In this document: positions 7,635 to 18,120 of the stretch, one piece after another
How positions within the stretch are numbered: the stretch's first letter is position 1
Layout of the letters: each line of letters starts with the position of its first letter
NCBI RefSeq assembly: GCF_030127125.1
Contig: NZ_CP126156.1
Span: 2,046,001 to 2,110,000, forward strand
Reading direction: 5' to 3'
Origin: Halobaculum litoreum
Lineage (GTDB): Archaea > Halobacteriota > Halobacteria > Halobacteriales > Haloferacaceae
Length of the DNA: 64,000 nt
Program-made: the position numbers and the translations under genes
The notes under the pieces: model-generated
Databases searched by the model: none
The model's input: only the letters and a program-made list of their open reading frames with translations
Told to the model about the DNA's origin: nothing

Positions 7635-9749
7635 TTACGTGGTGCGGACGTAGCCGGACTGCGGCTCGTAGATCTCGCCGCGCGTCCGGAGCTTCTCCAA
7701 CTCCTTCTCGGCTTTGCCCGCGTCCATCCCGACCTCGTCGGCCCGTTCGAGGATCGTGTCGACGGGCGCGCCGGGCTCGTCGTCGTACTCGTCGGCGATG
7801 GTGCCGATCAGCTCCTTGATGTTCTTGATGCGGTCGCGCTGGCTCTTCGAGGTGCCCGTCTCGACGACGTCCGCGTCGAACTGCCCGGTCTCGGGGTCGA
7901 CCCCGATGTCCTGCAGACACGAGCGGACGATGTCGATGACCCGGGTGGCGTCCTCCTCCTCGACGGTGTCCGACAGGCGGACGCGGGCGCTGGCCTCCGA
8001 GAGGCGCACGAGCGCCTCCAGCTTCCGGGCGGTCACGGGGACGGGGGCGTCCTCGTCGGCGCCCTTCGAGCGGAGGTCGACGTAGAACTCCCGGATCGCC
8101 GCCCGCGCCTCGTCGGTCATCGTCGGGAAGCAGTTGCGCTTCGAGTAGGCGATGTACTTGCGGAGCAGCTCCGCGTCGATGACGGGCGCGACCTCCTGGG
8201 TCACCTCGTCGACCTGTTCTTGGGTGAAGTTCGAGGTGGCCATCCGCTCCCGCTGGGTGTTCAGCTCCCCCGCGTAGTTGGTCGTGAGGATGTGGTCCGC
8301 GAGCTTCGCGTCGTGGTCGGGGTCGGGGCTGTCGGTGACGGTGAAGATGAGGTCGAACCGCGAGATGAGCGCGGGCTCGAGGTCGATCTGCTCGCCGATC
8401 GGTTCGTACTGGTCGAAGCGGCCGTACTTCGGGTTCGCCGCGCCGAGGAGGGAGCACCGCGACTTCAGCGTCGCGTTGATCCCGGCCTTCGACACGGAGA
8501 TCTGCTGTTGTTCGAGCGCCTCGTGCATCGCCGAGCGGTCCTCCGAGCGCATCTTGTCCAGCTCGTCGACCGCCGCGATCCCCTTGTCCGCGAGGACGAG
8601 CGCCCCCGCCTCCAGCGTCCACTGCTGGCCGTCGCCGAAGTCGTCGCGGACGGCGGCCGCGGTGAGCCCCGCGCTGGAGGAGCCCTTCCCGGAGGTGTAG
8701 ACGGAGCGCGGGGCGATGTTGCGGATGTACGACAGCATCTGCGACTTCCCGGTCCCGGGGTCGCCGATGAGCAGCATGTGGAGGTCGCCGCGGATGCGCG
8801 ACCCGTCCGGGAGGTGCTTCGTCACGCCCGAGAACAGCTGGAGGATCATCGAGAGCTTCTCCTGCTCGTAGCCGTAGATGGACGGCGCGACCGAGGCGAC
8901 CATCTCCTCGTAGATGTCCTCGTGGGTGGACAGTTCGAGGATCTCCTGTTTGTCCTCGTCGGTGATGTCCATGTCCTCGAACTCCTCGTCCTCGATGACG
9001 ACCGACACCCCCTCCATGTACGGGTCGAACACGGTCGTCTTCTCCTGCCCGCTCGTGACCTGCTCCATCTCCAGGCGGCCGACGACGGTGACGTGGTCCC
9101 CCGGCGTGACCTTCCCGCAGACGTCGTCCTCGAGGTTCACGTCGATGCTCTGGGGCGTCTCGCCGCCGCGCAGCCCCTCGGGCGACTCCTGCACCCGGAG
9201 TTGCTGGGAGTCGATGAACTTCGACTCGTTGTTGTTGACGCGGAACGGCCCCTGTCGCTCGCAGCCCTGACACTCGTGGGGCTCCTGGAACCCCGAGTCG
9301 TTCTGCGGGATGTACGTCATCGTCCCGCAGCGCTGGCACTCGAAGGCGGCCTCGACGATCTTCGGGCGGACGTCCGTCGCCTTGCGGACGATCCCCTGCA
9401 CGGCGACCAGCGCGCCGATGTGGTCGTCGCTGACGCGGATGCCGCGGATGTCGATCGTGTTCTCGCGCGGGAGTTCGCGCAGGCGGACGTGTGCCTGTCC
9501 CAGCGAGATGTCGACCGGGAGGTCGTACGTGCGCAGCGCCTCCTCGGCGACCTCCTGCATCTCGCCGGGGCGGTTGAGGTAACGCTCGGCGAGGTCGGGG
9601 TCGTACGTGTAGAGGTCGTTGTAGTCGACGTAGAGGGATCGCTGTTCCTTCGGGTAGTTCTGGGCGAGGCGGGCGACGTCGTCGCTGTAGTAGGTCCGAT
9701 AGAAACTGAGGAACGCGTCGACGTCCTGTCCCTCGGCGGCCTGACTCAT
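7635..9749 (-). CDS. mcm: Replicative DNA helicase MCM
   Basis: This 704-aa protein is the hexameric 3'-5' helicase that unwinds DNA at the archaeal replication fork. The N-terminal OB/zinc domain has Cys138, Cys141, Cys160 and Cys163. The AAA+ core shows Walker A GDPGTGKS at 329-336, Walker B DELDKM at 395-400, and the arginine finger in SRFD (Arg464). A C-terminal winged helix runs from about 640 to the end (ELEKLRTRGEIYEP). The length is typical and no intein is inserted, although haloarchaeal mcm genes often host them. The ATG at 9749 is followed by SQAAEGQDVDAFLSFY. Upstream is a 283-bp divergent region shared with the NEW3-repeat gene. Confidence 0.97.
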   Translation of the reverse strand: MSQAAEGQDVDAFLSFYRTYYSDDVARLAQNYPKEQRSLYVDYNDLYTYDPDLAERYLNRPGEMQEVAEEALRTYDLPVDISLGQAHVRLRELPRENTIDIRGIRVSDDHIGALVAVQGIVRKATDVRPKIVEAAFECQRCGTMTYIPQNDSGFQEPHECQGCERQGPFRVNNNESKFIDSQQLRVQESPEGLRGGETPQSIDVNLEDDVCGKVTPGDHVTVVGRLEMEQVTSGQEKTTVFDPYMEGVSVVIEDEEFEDMDITDEDKQEILELSTHEDIYEEMVASVAPSIYGYEQEKLSMILQLFSGVTKHLPDGSRIRGDLHMLLIGDPGTGKSQMLSYIRNIAPRSVYTSGKGSSSAGLTAAAVRDDFGDGQQWTLEAGALVLADKGIAAVDELDKMRSEDRSAMHEALEQQQISVSKAGINATLKSRCSLLGAANPKYGRFDQYEPIGEQIDLEPALISRFDLIFTVTDSPDPDHDAKLADHILTTNYAGELNTQRERMATSNFTQEQVDEVTQEVAPVIDAELLRKYIAYSKRNCFPTMTDEARAAIREFYVDLRSKGADEDAPVPVTARKLEALVRLSEASARVRLSDTVEEEDATRVIDIVRSCLQDIGVDPETGQFDADVVETGTSKSQRDRIKNIKELIGTIADEYDDEPGAPVDTILERADEVGMDAGKAEKELEKLRTRGEIYEPQSGYVRTT

Positions 9750-10032
9750 TGGAGAGAGGTTCAGCCCTCATCGGGTAAGAAGTGTCGCCTCCGGGCGGAA
9801 GTGGATCCCGCGGGACGGCCCGCCGCGGGCGAGGTCCGGGCCGTCGGTCGGACCCCGAGCGCGTCTCGCGCCCGACGACCGTTACGGGAGCCTTACGCCC
9901 GCGTCTCGCCGGTGACCGTCGGTTAGCGGGGGCACTACAAACAGCGCGGTGGGCGATAGCCGACCTCGTGCAGCCTCGGCAGGCGGGTCGCGTGCCGTGC
10001 GGACCGACCGACCCGCGGACGCGGTGTGCCCG

Positions 10033-12772
10033 ATGAGCCGCGAGCGACGCGGCCGTCGGCTCCGTGCCGTCCTCGTCGCGCTCCTGCTCGTCTGCGGCGC
10101 GGTCGGCGGCGTCGTCCACGGCGTGCCCACGGCGGCGGCGGGCGGCGGCGACGACGGCAGCGGCGGCGGCGACGACTGTGGCGCCACGCCGACGCCCGAG
10201 GAGCCGATGGACTCGTGCGACGATGGGACGCCCACCGAGGACCCCGGCGGGTCGGACGGACCGGACGGATCGGACGGGGGGGCGACGCCCACCGCGACGC
10301 CGGAACCGGTCACCGTCGAGGGGGAGCCCGACGTCGACGTGTACCTCCCCGACAACACCGTCGCCCCGGGCGAGGACCGCCGCCTCGTCGTCCAGGTCGC
10401 CAACGGCGGCACCGTCGACGACGAGGGGCTCGACACGCCCCCGGAGGGTCAAGACGCCGTGACGACGGCGCGAGACGTCCGGGTCGAGTTGGAGGACGGC
10501 GACGCCCCCGTCACGGTGGACACGGCGGAGACGGCCCTCGGCGACCTCGCGGCCGGGACGGTGGCGGAGGCCGGCTTCGACGTGCGGGTCGACGAGGACG
10601 CCGACCCCGGCGTGTACGACCTCGAGGTGACCGTCGAGTACGACTACACCGAGGAGATCACCGACGACGACAGCGACCGGGAGTTCGAGCGCGACACGTT
10701 CGACGTGGAGTTGGTGGTGACCGAGGACGGTCGCTTCCGCGTGACCGACGTGGACGCCGACCTGCGGGCGGGCGAGACCGGCCCCGTCGAGATCGAGTTG
10801 CGGAACGTCGGCGAGGCGGACCTGCGCGACGCGACCGTGACGGTGCGCTCGCCGAACGCCGACCTCCGACTCGGCGGGGACAGCGCCGAGGCGACCCGCT
10901 CGGTCGGCGACTGGGACGACGGCGACCGCGAGACGATCGCGGTGGACGCGACGCTGGCGGCCGACGCCGCCGAGCAGCGCTACCCACTCGAGCTCACCGT
11001 GCGGTACACCGACGAGAACGGCGACCGAGTGACGTCGACGACGCTGGTCGCGACGGTGGAGCCCGAGGGCGAACAGTCGTTCGCCGTCGCGGACGTCACG
11101 AGCACGCTCCGCGTCGGCGAGGAGGGACGCGTCGACGGCGTCGTCGTGAACGAGGGGCCGGGCGACGTCGAGACCGCAGTACTCCGGGTGGTCGAGACGG
11201 ACGACAACGTCCGGACGCGCGAGCGGACCGTCGTGCTCGGCGACATCGAGGACGACGACGAGGCGGAGTTCTCGCTCCCGGTGTCGGTGCTCGACACCGC
11301 CCAGCCCGGGGAGCGGCGCCTCCTCGTCGCCGTCGAGTACGTCACCGAGGACGGCGAGCGGCGCGAGAGCGACCCGATCCCCGTGATCGTCGACGCCGCC
11401 AGCGAGACCCCCCGGTTCGAACTCGTCGCCGTCGACGCCGCCCTCCAAGCGGGCGACGACGGGACGGTCCTGCTGACGGTGGTGAACCGCGGCGACGAGA
11501 CGCTCGCCGACGCGACCGTCTCGCTGGCGTCGCGCAGCGGGCCCTCCGCGTCGGCGGCGGCCGCAACGACACGCGGTTCGTCGGGCGGTGGCCGCCGGGC
11601 GACCGCCGGGTCGTCGCGTACCGCGTCGGCGCGGACAACGACACCGCCGGACAGACGTTCGCGTTCGAGGCGACCGTCGCCTTCGAGGACGAGGCGGGCC
11701 AGCCGCGGGGCTCGGACGCGCTGGCGTTCGGGGCGACGCCCGCGCCCGAACAGACGTTCGCGGCCGAGACCCTCGAGAGCACGCTCCGCGTCGGCGAGGA
11801 GGGCGCGTCCGGGTCGCGCTCACGAACACCGGGCCCGCGACCGTGACCGCCGTCGGCGTCACGCTCGTCACCGACGCGCCGACCGTCGCCCCCGTCGAGA
11901 CCGAGGCCGCCGTCGGCGACCTCGCCGCCGGCGAGATGGTCGTGTTCGCGCTCCCGATCGAGGTCACCGAGAACGCCGCCGCCGGCACCAGGCAACTGGC
12001 CTACCGCGTCGCCTACACCGACGACGACGGCGACCGCCGGCGCAGCGACCGGCTCACGACCGACGTCCGGGTCGCGCCCGCACGCGACGCGGTCGTCGTC
12101 AAGCCCGCCTCGCCCGCGGTGACCGCCGGCGACAGCGGCGTCGTCGAACTGACGGTGACGAACAACCGCGGCGTCACGATCACCGACGTGCAGGCGAAGG
12201 CGTTCGCCGACGACCCCCTGTCGATCGACGACGACCAGGCGTTCGTCGCGTCGCTCGCGCCGGGGGAGTCGGCGACGATCCAGTTCACCGTCTCCGCGGC
12301 GGGCGGGGCCAGCGAGAAGGCGTACCGCATGTCGGTCGACTTCCTGTACACGCTCCCCGACGGCGACTCCGAACTGTCCGACCCGGTCAACGTCGGCGTG
12401 CGCGTCGAGCAGCCGCCGCCACAGCAGCTCCCCGACTGGCTGGTGCCCGTGCTCGTCGGGTTCGTGATCCTCATCGCGGCCGCGCTGCTGCTCCGGCGGC
12501 GGCTGGGCGGGCGCACCACGCCCGCACCGCGCGAGGACGTGCCGCCGGCGGCCGGCGACGGCGGCGTCGACACGCCCGGCCCGCTGTCCGTCGAGGACGG
12601 CGGCGTCGACGAGGACCCCGAGTCGGCGGCCGCCGAGGTCGACGCGCCCAAAGAGCCCGACTGGTTCGTCGGCGACGGGGACGCCGCCGGCGACGACGGC
12701 GGGAGCACCGACCGCGACGAGGGCGGCGGCGGGGACGGGAGCGGAGGCGGGGGCGCGAGCGCCGGCCGATGA
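10033..12772 (+). pseudogene. Secreted NEW3/COG1361-type repeat protein, two frameshifts
   Basis: An N-terminal signal peptide (RRLRAVLVALLLVCGAVGG) is followed by a low-complexity Asp/Gly/Thr linker. At least five beta-sandwich repeats of the NEW3/CARDB type follow, each opening with a phrase like LRVGEEGRV and carrying NxGP turns. A C-terminal transmembrane helix (WLVPVLVGFVILIAAALLL) precedes an acidic cytoplasmic tail. The reading frame breaks twice, near 11541-11546 and at 11803-11804. Restoring one base at each place gives about 913 aa. The stop overlaps the start of the MMPL exporter (ATGA), so the two probably form an envelope complex. Both breaks lie in G/C runs and may be sequencing errors. 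Confidence 0.8.
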
Positions 12773-15267
12773 GCGCCGACGAGCGCGCCGTCGAGACCGT
12801 CGCCCGCCTCACGGTGGAGCGGCCCGGCGCGATCGTCGCGGCGTTCCTCGTGCTCACGGCCGGGTTCGCGGTCGGGCTGGGGGGCGTCTCCACGGACGCC
12901 GGGACCAGCCAGTTCACTGAGGACCTCCCGGCCCAGCGCGCGTTCGAGGCGGTCAACGAGGAGTTCTCGCCGACGTTCGCCGAGAACTCCGGCACGACCC
13001 AACTGATCCAGCGCGACCGGAACGTCCTCGCGAAGCCGGCGCTGTTGCGGATGCTGGAGGCGCAGCGTCGCCTCGCGGACACGCCGAGCCTGCGGGTCGC
13101 CTCGACGTCGAGCGCGGCGTCGACCGTCGCGACCACGCTCGACCCGGACGCGCGGACACCCGAGGCACAGATCCGCGCCGTGGAGGCCGCCACGCCCCGG
13201 GAGATCGACGCGGCGGTGCGGACCGCCGCCGTCGACGAGTCGTTCACCGACCGGCTCGGCGACGACTTCAACCGACGCGGCGCCACCGCCGGCGCCACCG
13301 TCGCCGTCGTCGTCCACTCGCCCATCGGCGGGAGCGACGGGGCGGCGGGCGCCGGCACCGACAGCCCGCTGACGGCGATCCAACAGCGCGCCCGCAACGT
13401 CGTCGCGACCGTCGGCGGCGACATCACCGTGTTCGGCGCCGGTCTCGTCTCCGCGGAGTTCTCCAGCGTCGTGTTCGACTCGCTGATCCTCGTGTTGCCC
13501 GCGTCGCTGGCGCTCATCTTCGTGTTCCTCGTCGTCGCGTACCGCGACCCCGTCGACCTCCTCCTCGGGCTGGTCGCGCTCGGCGTCACCCTCGTGTGGA
13601 CGTTCGGCTTCCTCGGGCTCGCGGGGATCGCCTTCTCCCAACTGTTGATCGCGATCCCGCCGCTGTTGCTCGCGGTCGGCATCGACTTCGGGATCCACAG
13701 CGTCAACCGCTACCGCGAGGAGCGCGTCGCGGGCAACGACATCGAGTCGTCGATGACCGTCGCCGCGAGACAGCTGCTCGTCGCCTTCTTCATCGTCACC
13801 GGCACCACCGCGCTGGGGTTCGCCGCGAACGTCACCAGCGACCTCGGCCCGATCCGGGAGTTCGGCGTCGTCGCCGCCGTCGGCATCACGTTCACGTTCC
13901 TCATCTTCGGCGTGTTCCTCCCCGCGCTGAAGGTGCTCGCCGACCGCGCCCGCGAGCGCCGGAACCTCCCCAGCTTCGGCGATCGGCCGCTCGGGGCGGA
14001 GGGGTCGCTGCTGGGCCGGGTCTCCGCGAGCGGGCTGTTCGTCGCGCGCCGGGCGCCCCGCGCGTTCGTCGTCGTCGTCCTCCTGCTCGCCCTCGGGTCG
14101 GGGTACTACGGGCTCGGCGTCGACACGTCGTTCTCGCAGGACGACTTCCTCCCGCCCGAGGAGACGCCGGCGTTCCTCGCGGACCTCCCGGAGCCGTTCC
14201 GCCCCAACGAGTACACCGTCACGGGGACGATCAACTTCCTCGAGGAGAACTTCGAGCAGTCGCAGGGGGACACCGTCACGATCTACCTCGAGGGGAACCT
14301 CGAACGGGGGTACGCGCTGGAGTCGTTCGCCCGGGCCGCCGAGAACCCCCCGCCGGGCGTCGTCGCGGCGAACCGGACCGCCGAGACGGAGAGCGTCCTC
14401 GACGTGATCGAGTCGCGGTCGGCGGCGTCCCCCTCGTTCCGGCGACTCGTCGCGCGCAACGACGTCGACGGCGACGGGGTGCCGGACGACAACCTCGACC
14501 GGATCTACGCGGCGTTGTTGGACTCGCCGGCCCGGGAGCGAACGCTCCGGTTCGTCACCGAGGACCGCCGCGCGGCCCGCGTCGTCTACCGGCTGGAGGC
14601 CGACACCCCGCAGGCCGAGGTGACCGCCGCCGGCCGGACGCTGGAGGACCGCTACCGGTTCGAGGCGACCGCCACGGGGGAGACGATCGTCTTCCAAGCG
14701 GTGTCGGACGTGATCCTCGCGTCGGCCGTGACCAGCCTCGCGGTCGCGCTCGGCGCCACCGCGGTGTTCCTCGTGCTCGTGTACACGCTGTTGGAGGGGC
14801 GCCCCTCGCTGGGGGTCGTCAACCTCGTGCCGATCCTCGTGGCGATCTGTCTCCTCGTCGGGTCGATGCGCGCGCTGGGGCTGCCGGTGAACGCGCTCAC
14901 CGCGACGATCCTCTCGATCACGATCGGGCTCGGCACCGACTACTCCGCGCACATCGTCCACCGGTTCGCCGACGAGTACGACCCCGACGCCGGGGCCGAC
15001 GCCGCCCTCGACGGCGCGGTCCGGGGGACCGGGAGCGCGCTCGCCGGGAGCATGCTCACCACCACCTCCGGCATCGGCGTGCTGGTGTTCGCGGTCACCC
15101 CCGTCCTCGGGCAGTTCGGCGTGCTGACGGCGCTGTCGATCTTCTACTCGTACCTCACCGCGGTGTTCCTGACGCCCTCGGTGCTGGTCCTGTGGGAGCG
15201 CGTCGTCGAGGGGCGCGCGCTCGGCGTGGGCGGCGGCGGCCGGGAGGACGCGGCCGTGTGGCGCTGA
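12769..15267 (+). CDS. MMPL/RND-family membrane exporter
   Basis: This 832-aa polytopic membrane protein has the duplicated RND plan: one N-terminal helix (about 22-40), a periplasm-facing domain, five to six helices, then a second copy. Each half carries the proton-relay-like motif after the fourth helix, GIDFGIHSVNRY in the first half and GTDYSAHIVHRF in the second. The second extracellular domain contains a Ca-like DVDGDGVPDD loop. MMPL proteins export lipids, polyketides or other hydrophobic molecules using the proton gradient. The ATGA overlap with the NEW3-repeat gene suggests that protein is its external partner. The cargo is unknown. Confidence 0.88.
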   Translation: MSADERAVETVARLTVERPGAIVAAFLVLTAGFAVGLGGVSTDAGTSQFTEDLPAQRAFEAVNEEFSPTFAENSGTTQLIQRDRNVLAKPALLRMLEAQRRLADTPSLRVASTSSAASTVATTLDPDARTPEAQIRAVEAATPREIDAAVRTAAVDESFTDRLGDDFNRRGATAGATVAVVVHSPIGGSDGAAGAGTDSPLTAIQQRARNVVATVGGDITVFGAGLVSAEFSSVVFDSLILVLPASLALIFVFLVVAYRDPVDLLLGLVALGVTLVWTFGFLGLAGIAFSQLLIAIPPLLLAVGIDFGIHSVNRYREERVAGNDIESSMTVAARQLLVAFFIVTGTTALGFAANVTSDLGPIREFGVVAAVGITFTFLIFGVFLPALKVLADRARERRNLPSFGDRPLGAEGSLLGRVSASGLFVARRAPRAFVVVVLLLALGSGYYGLGVDTSFSQDDFLPPEETPAFLADLPEPFRPNEYTVTGTINFLEENFEQSQGDTVTIYLEGNLERGYALESFARAAENPPPGVVAANRTAETESVLDVIESRSAASPSFRRLVARNDVDGDGVPDDNLDRIYAALLDSPARERTLRFVTEDRRAARVVYRLEADTPQAEVTAAGRTLEDRYRFEATATGETIVFQAVSDVILASAVTSLAVALGATAVFLVLVYTLLEGRPSLGVVNLVPILVAICLLVGSMRALGLPVNALTATILSITIGLGTDYSAHIVHRFADEYDPDAGADAALDGAVRGTGSALAGSMLTTTSGIGVLVFAVTPVLGQFGVLTALSIFYSYLTAVFLTPSVLVLWERVVEGRALGVGGGGREDAAVWR

Positions 15268-15305
15268 GGCGCGGTCGCTCGGGCCGGAGTCGTCGGAGAA
15301 CCGGA

Positions 15306-15378
15306 TGGGACCGCCCGGATTCGAACCGGGGTCACGGGCACCCAAGGCCCGAAGTATACCAGGCTAACCCACGGTCCC
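15306..15378 (-). tRNA. tRNA-Pro (anticodon TGG)
   Basis: The minus strand folds as a cloverleaf. The acceptor stem GGGACCG pairs with CGGTCCC, followed by discriminator A. The anticodon arm CGGGC/GCCCG encloses loop CTTGGGT, with anticodon TGG and G37. The T arm contains GGTTCGAATCC. No intron is present and CCA is not encoded. Confidence 0.95.
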
Positions 15379-15433
15379 GTAGTGACGACTCCCGCCCGGC
15401 CGAACTAAACCGTTCCGTTCGGCGGCGCCGGGG

Positions 15434-17305
15434 TCACAGCCCGAGGCCGAACACGACGGGGATGCCGAGCGTCGTCACCACGGCGAACAGCGCCTGTAGC
15501 GGCGCGCCGACGCGGACGTAGTCGGTGAAGCGGTAGCCGCCGGGGCCGTACACGAACAGGTTCGTCTGGTAGCCGACGGGCGTCATGAACGCCGTCGACG
15601 CCGCGAACGTCACCGCCATCGCGAACGCCAGCGGGTTCGCCCCGAGCGTCGCCGCCACCTGCAGGGCGACCGGGATCATGAGCACGACGCTGGCGTTGTT
15701 GGAGATGACGTTCGTGAGCAGCGCCGTCACGACGTAGAACGCCCCCAACAGCGCCAGCGGCGGGAGGACGCCCGCCCCGGCGACGACGGCGTCCGCGAGG
15801 AGCGTGGCGGTGCCGGAGGTCTGCATCGCGATCCCCAGCGGGATGACGCCGGCGAGCAGGAAGATCACGTCCCACTCGACGGCCTCGTACACCTCGGTCG
15901 GCTTGAGACAGCCGGTGACCACCATCGCGAGCGCGCCGGCGAGCGCGGAGACGACGATGGGGACGAAGTCGACGGCGGCGGCGCCGACCGCGAGCGCGAC
16001 GATGCCGACGGCGACGCCCGTCTTCGACCGGCGGTAGTCGTGGCGTTCGATCTCCTGGGCGAGGATCAGGTTGCGGTTGGCGTCGAGGCGCTCGATGGAG
16101 GCCTCGCTGGCCTGCACGAGCAGGGTGTCGCCCACCCGCAGCGGGATGCGGTCCATCCGCTGGCGGACGAGCTCGCCCCCGCGCCGCAGCGCGAGCACGG
16201 TCGCGTCGTAGCGCTGGCGGAAGCTCGCCGAGGCGAGCGACTCGCCGACGAGCGACGAGCCGGGCGCGACGACGACCTCGACGAGGTTCTGCCCGGCGTC
16301 CGCCGCCTCCAACTCGGCCTCGTCGACGACCTCCGGGATCAGGTCCAGCCCCTCGACGTCGAGCAGTTCCACCAGCGTCGTGCGGTCGGTGCGCACCGCG
16401 AACAGGTCGCCGGCTTTGATCTCCTTTTGCCCGAGCGGTTCGAGGAACACCTGCTCGCCGCGCACCAACTGGACGATGTCCACGTCGAAGTCGGTCTCGA
16501 CGAGCGCGGCCTCGACGCGCTGGCCGACCAGCGGGGAGTCCTCGCGGACGACGACCTCGGTGAGGTAGTCGGCCATCTCGAACTCCTCGGTGAGGTCGAC
16601 GCGGGGTTTGATCCGCGCCGGCGTGAGCCACCGCCCGACGGTGAGGAGGTACGCCGAGCCGACGACGAGCAGGACCGCCCCCAGCGGGAGGAACTCGAAC
16701 ATCCCGAACTGGCGGGCGACGTCGGGGGGCGCCAGCGTCGCGTACAGGTCCGACGCGAGGATGTTCGTCGAGGTGCCGATGAGCGTGAGCGTCCCGCCGA
16801 ACATCGACGCGTAGCTCAACGGGAGGAGCAGCTTGGAGGGGGAGGTGCGGCTCCGCTCGGCGAGGTCGGTCACCATCGGCAGCAGGATGGCGACCGCCGC
16901 GGTGTTGTTGATCAGCCCGGAGATCGGACCGACGACCCCGATCGTCGCGCCCAACTGCTTGGTTTCGTCGCCCTTCGTGATCCGGGAGATGACCGCGCCG
17001 AGCCGCTGGACGATGCCCGTCATCCGGACGCCCTCCGAGAGGACGAACATCGCGAGGACGGTGAGCGTCGCGGGGTTGGCGAACCCGGACAGCCCCTGCT
17101 CGACCGTTACCAACTCGAACGGCGACGCGAGGAACCCGGCGTCCGCGAGGAGCGCCGAGAGGGGGTCGGCCAGCAACAGCGCGACGAGCACGCCGATCGC
17201 GGTGATGTCGACCGGGACCGGCTCGGTGACGAACAACACGAGCGCCGCGAGGATCACCGCGAAGACGAACAGGATCTCCGGCGTGAGGACCTCGGGCGCG
17301 AGCAC
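15434..17305 (-). CDS. SLC13/DASS-type anion transporter with two RCK-C domains
   Basis: This 623-aa transporter has hydrophobic helices in both halves and two TrkA-C/RCK-C domains in the middle. These lie at about 235-310 and 325-410, each opening with LVG (SPLVGQRVEA, SSLVGESLAS). DASS signatures are visible in both halves: INNTAAVAILLP in the first and ISNNASVVLMIP in the second. Family members move sulfate, dicarboxylates or other anions, often with Na+. The GTG at 17305 is chosen because an upstream ATG would overlap the divergent gene and add an Arg/Pro-rich, non-membrane extension. The substrate is not known. Confidence 0.85.
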   Translation of the reverse strand: MLAPEVLTPEILFVFAVILAALVLFVTEPVPVDITAIGVLVALLLADPLSALLADAGFLASPFELVTVEQGLSGFANPATLTVLAMFVLSEGVRMTGIVQRLGAVISRITKGDETKQLGATIGVVGPISGLINNTAAVAILLPMVTDLAERSRTSPSKLLLPLSYASMFGGTLTLIGTSTNILASDLYATLAPPDVARQFGMFEFLPLGAVLLVVGSAYLLTVGRWLTPARIKPRVDLTEEFEMADYLTEVVVREDSPLVGQRVEAALVETDFDVDIVQLVRGEQVFLEPLGQKEIKAGDLFAVRTDRTTLVELLDVEGLDLIPEVVDEAELEAADAGQNLVEVVVAPGSSLVGESLASASFRQRYDATVLALRRGGELVRQRMDRIPLRVGDTLLVQASEASIERLDANRNLILAQEIERHDYRRSKTGVAVGIVALAVGAAAVDFVPIVVSALAGALAMVVTGCLKPTEVYEAVEWDVIFLLAGVIPLGIAMQTSGTATLLADAVVAGAGVLPPLALLGAFYVVTALLTNVISNNASVVLMIPVALQVAATLGANPLAFAMAVTFAASTAFMTPVGYQTNLFVYGPGGYRFTDYVRVGAPLQALFAVVTTLGIPVVFGLGL

Positions 17306-17459
17306 GGCCGATTCGACGCCCGGCGCCGGGAAAAAGGGTCCGGGAACGCCGACGGCGCCGACGGCACCGACGGCCCGCCGCCGCGTCCGCGCTCGGCCGG
17401 GCCGGGTCGGCGTCGCACCCCTCCGCAGGGTTATCCCGTCGGAGCCGCAACGTGTAGGG

Positions 17460-18059
17460 ATGGCAGACGACAAACGAGGGCGCGAGAAGCAGGCTCGGGA
17501 CGCGGAGAACAGGCGCCGGGCCCGCGAGATCGAAACGGAGCTTCGACGAGGGGACGAGCCGGAACCGCCGGTCGAGCACGGCGACGTCGAGGCGATCGTC
17601 GCCGACCTGGCGTCGGTCGCGTTCCCGGCGACGGGCGCGGAGGTCGTCGCGGCCGTCGGCGACCGCGAGGTGGTGACGGCCGAGGAGACCTACACCGTCG
17701 CGGCGTTGGTCCCGGAGACGGACCGCCGGACGTTCGAGTCGGCCGCGGCCGTCGGCGTCTACGTCCGGCGGCCGACCGTCGCCTCGGCGATGAAGCGGAT
17801 CGTCGAGGCCGTCGACACCCTCCCCGACGCGTCGCTCGACGGCGCACAGCGCGAGGGGTACGAGCGGACGCTCCGGGAGCTGGTGGCGATCGACGCCGTC
17901 GACGAGGACGAGGGGGTCCGGGCGGTCGCCGACTGGGTCGTCGAGCGGGTCCGCGAGAAGGGCGCCCTCCCGGCCTCGCGGGCGGTCCGCAGGGAGGCGG
18001 CGGCGTTCTGCCGGGCCAACGGGTACGAGGTGCGCGACGACGAGTGGCTCGGGGTGTGA
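17460..18059 (+). CDS. Conserved haloarchaeal protein, 199 aa (DUF5789-like, tentative)
   Basis: The protein opens with a charged helix (MADDKRGREKQARDAENRR). A compact domain follows, containing FPATGAEVVAAVGDREVV and YTVAALVPETD. A second conserved block, RRPTVASAMKRIVEAVDTLP, is followed by a basic C-terminus ending ANGYEVRDDEWLGV. There is no catalytic motif or membrane segment. The pattern matches what I recall of the haloarchaeal DUF5789 family, but I could not verify this. It is divergent from the DASS transporter, with about 155 bp between starts. A nucleic-acid-binding role is possible given the charged N-terminus. Confidence 0.75.
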   Translation: MADDKRGREKQARDAENRRRAREIETELRRGDEPEPPVEHGDVEAIVADLASVAFPATGAEVVAAVGDREVVTAEETYTVAALVPETDRRTFESAAAVGVYVRRPTVASAMKRIVEAVDTLPDASLDGAQREGYERTLRELVAIDAVDEDEGVRAVADWVVERVREKGALPASRAVRREAAAFCRANGYEVRDDEWLGV

Positions 18060-18120
18060 CCCGACGGGGGGCGGCGTCGCGGCGACGGCGCCCACGGCCG
18101 GGGCGTCGGTCCCGCCGGCG

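Noticed and set aside
7635..9749. Intein in mcm
   Set aside because: The Walker A and B regions are continuous and the protein has normal length.
6061..11988. Very long open frame on the minus strand opposite and across mcm and the NEW3 gene
   Set aside because: It is an effect of high GC and low stop frequency. Only its 3' end (the 291-aa coiled-coil gene) looks like protein; the rest is Arg/Pro-rich and overlaps well-supported genes.
12013..15345. Long minus-strand open frame opposite the MMPL exporter
   Set aside because: Composition is Arg/Gly/Asp-rich with no domains, and the opposite strand encodes a clear MMPL protein.
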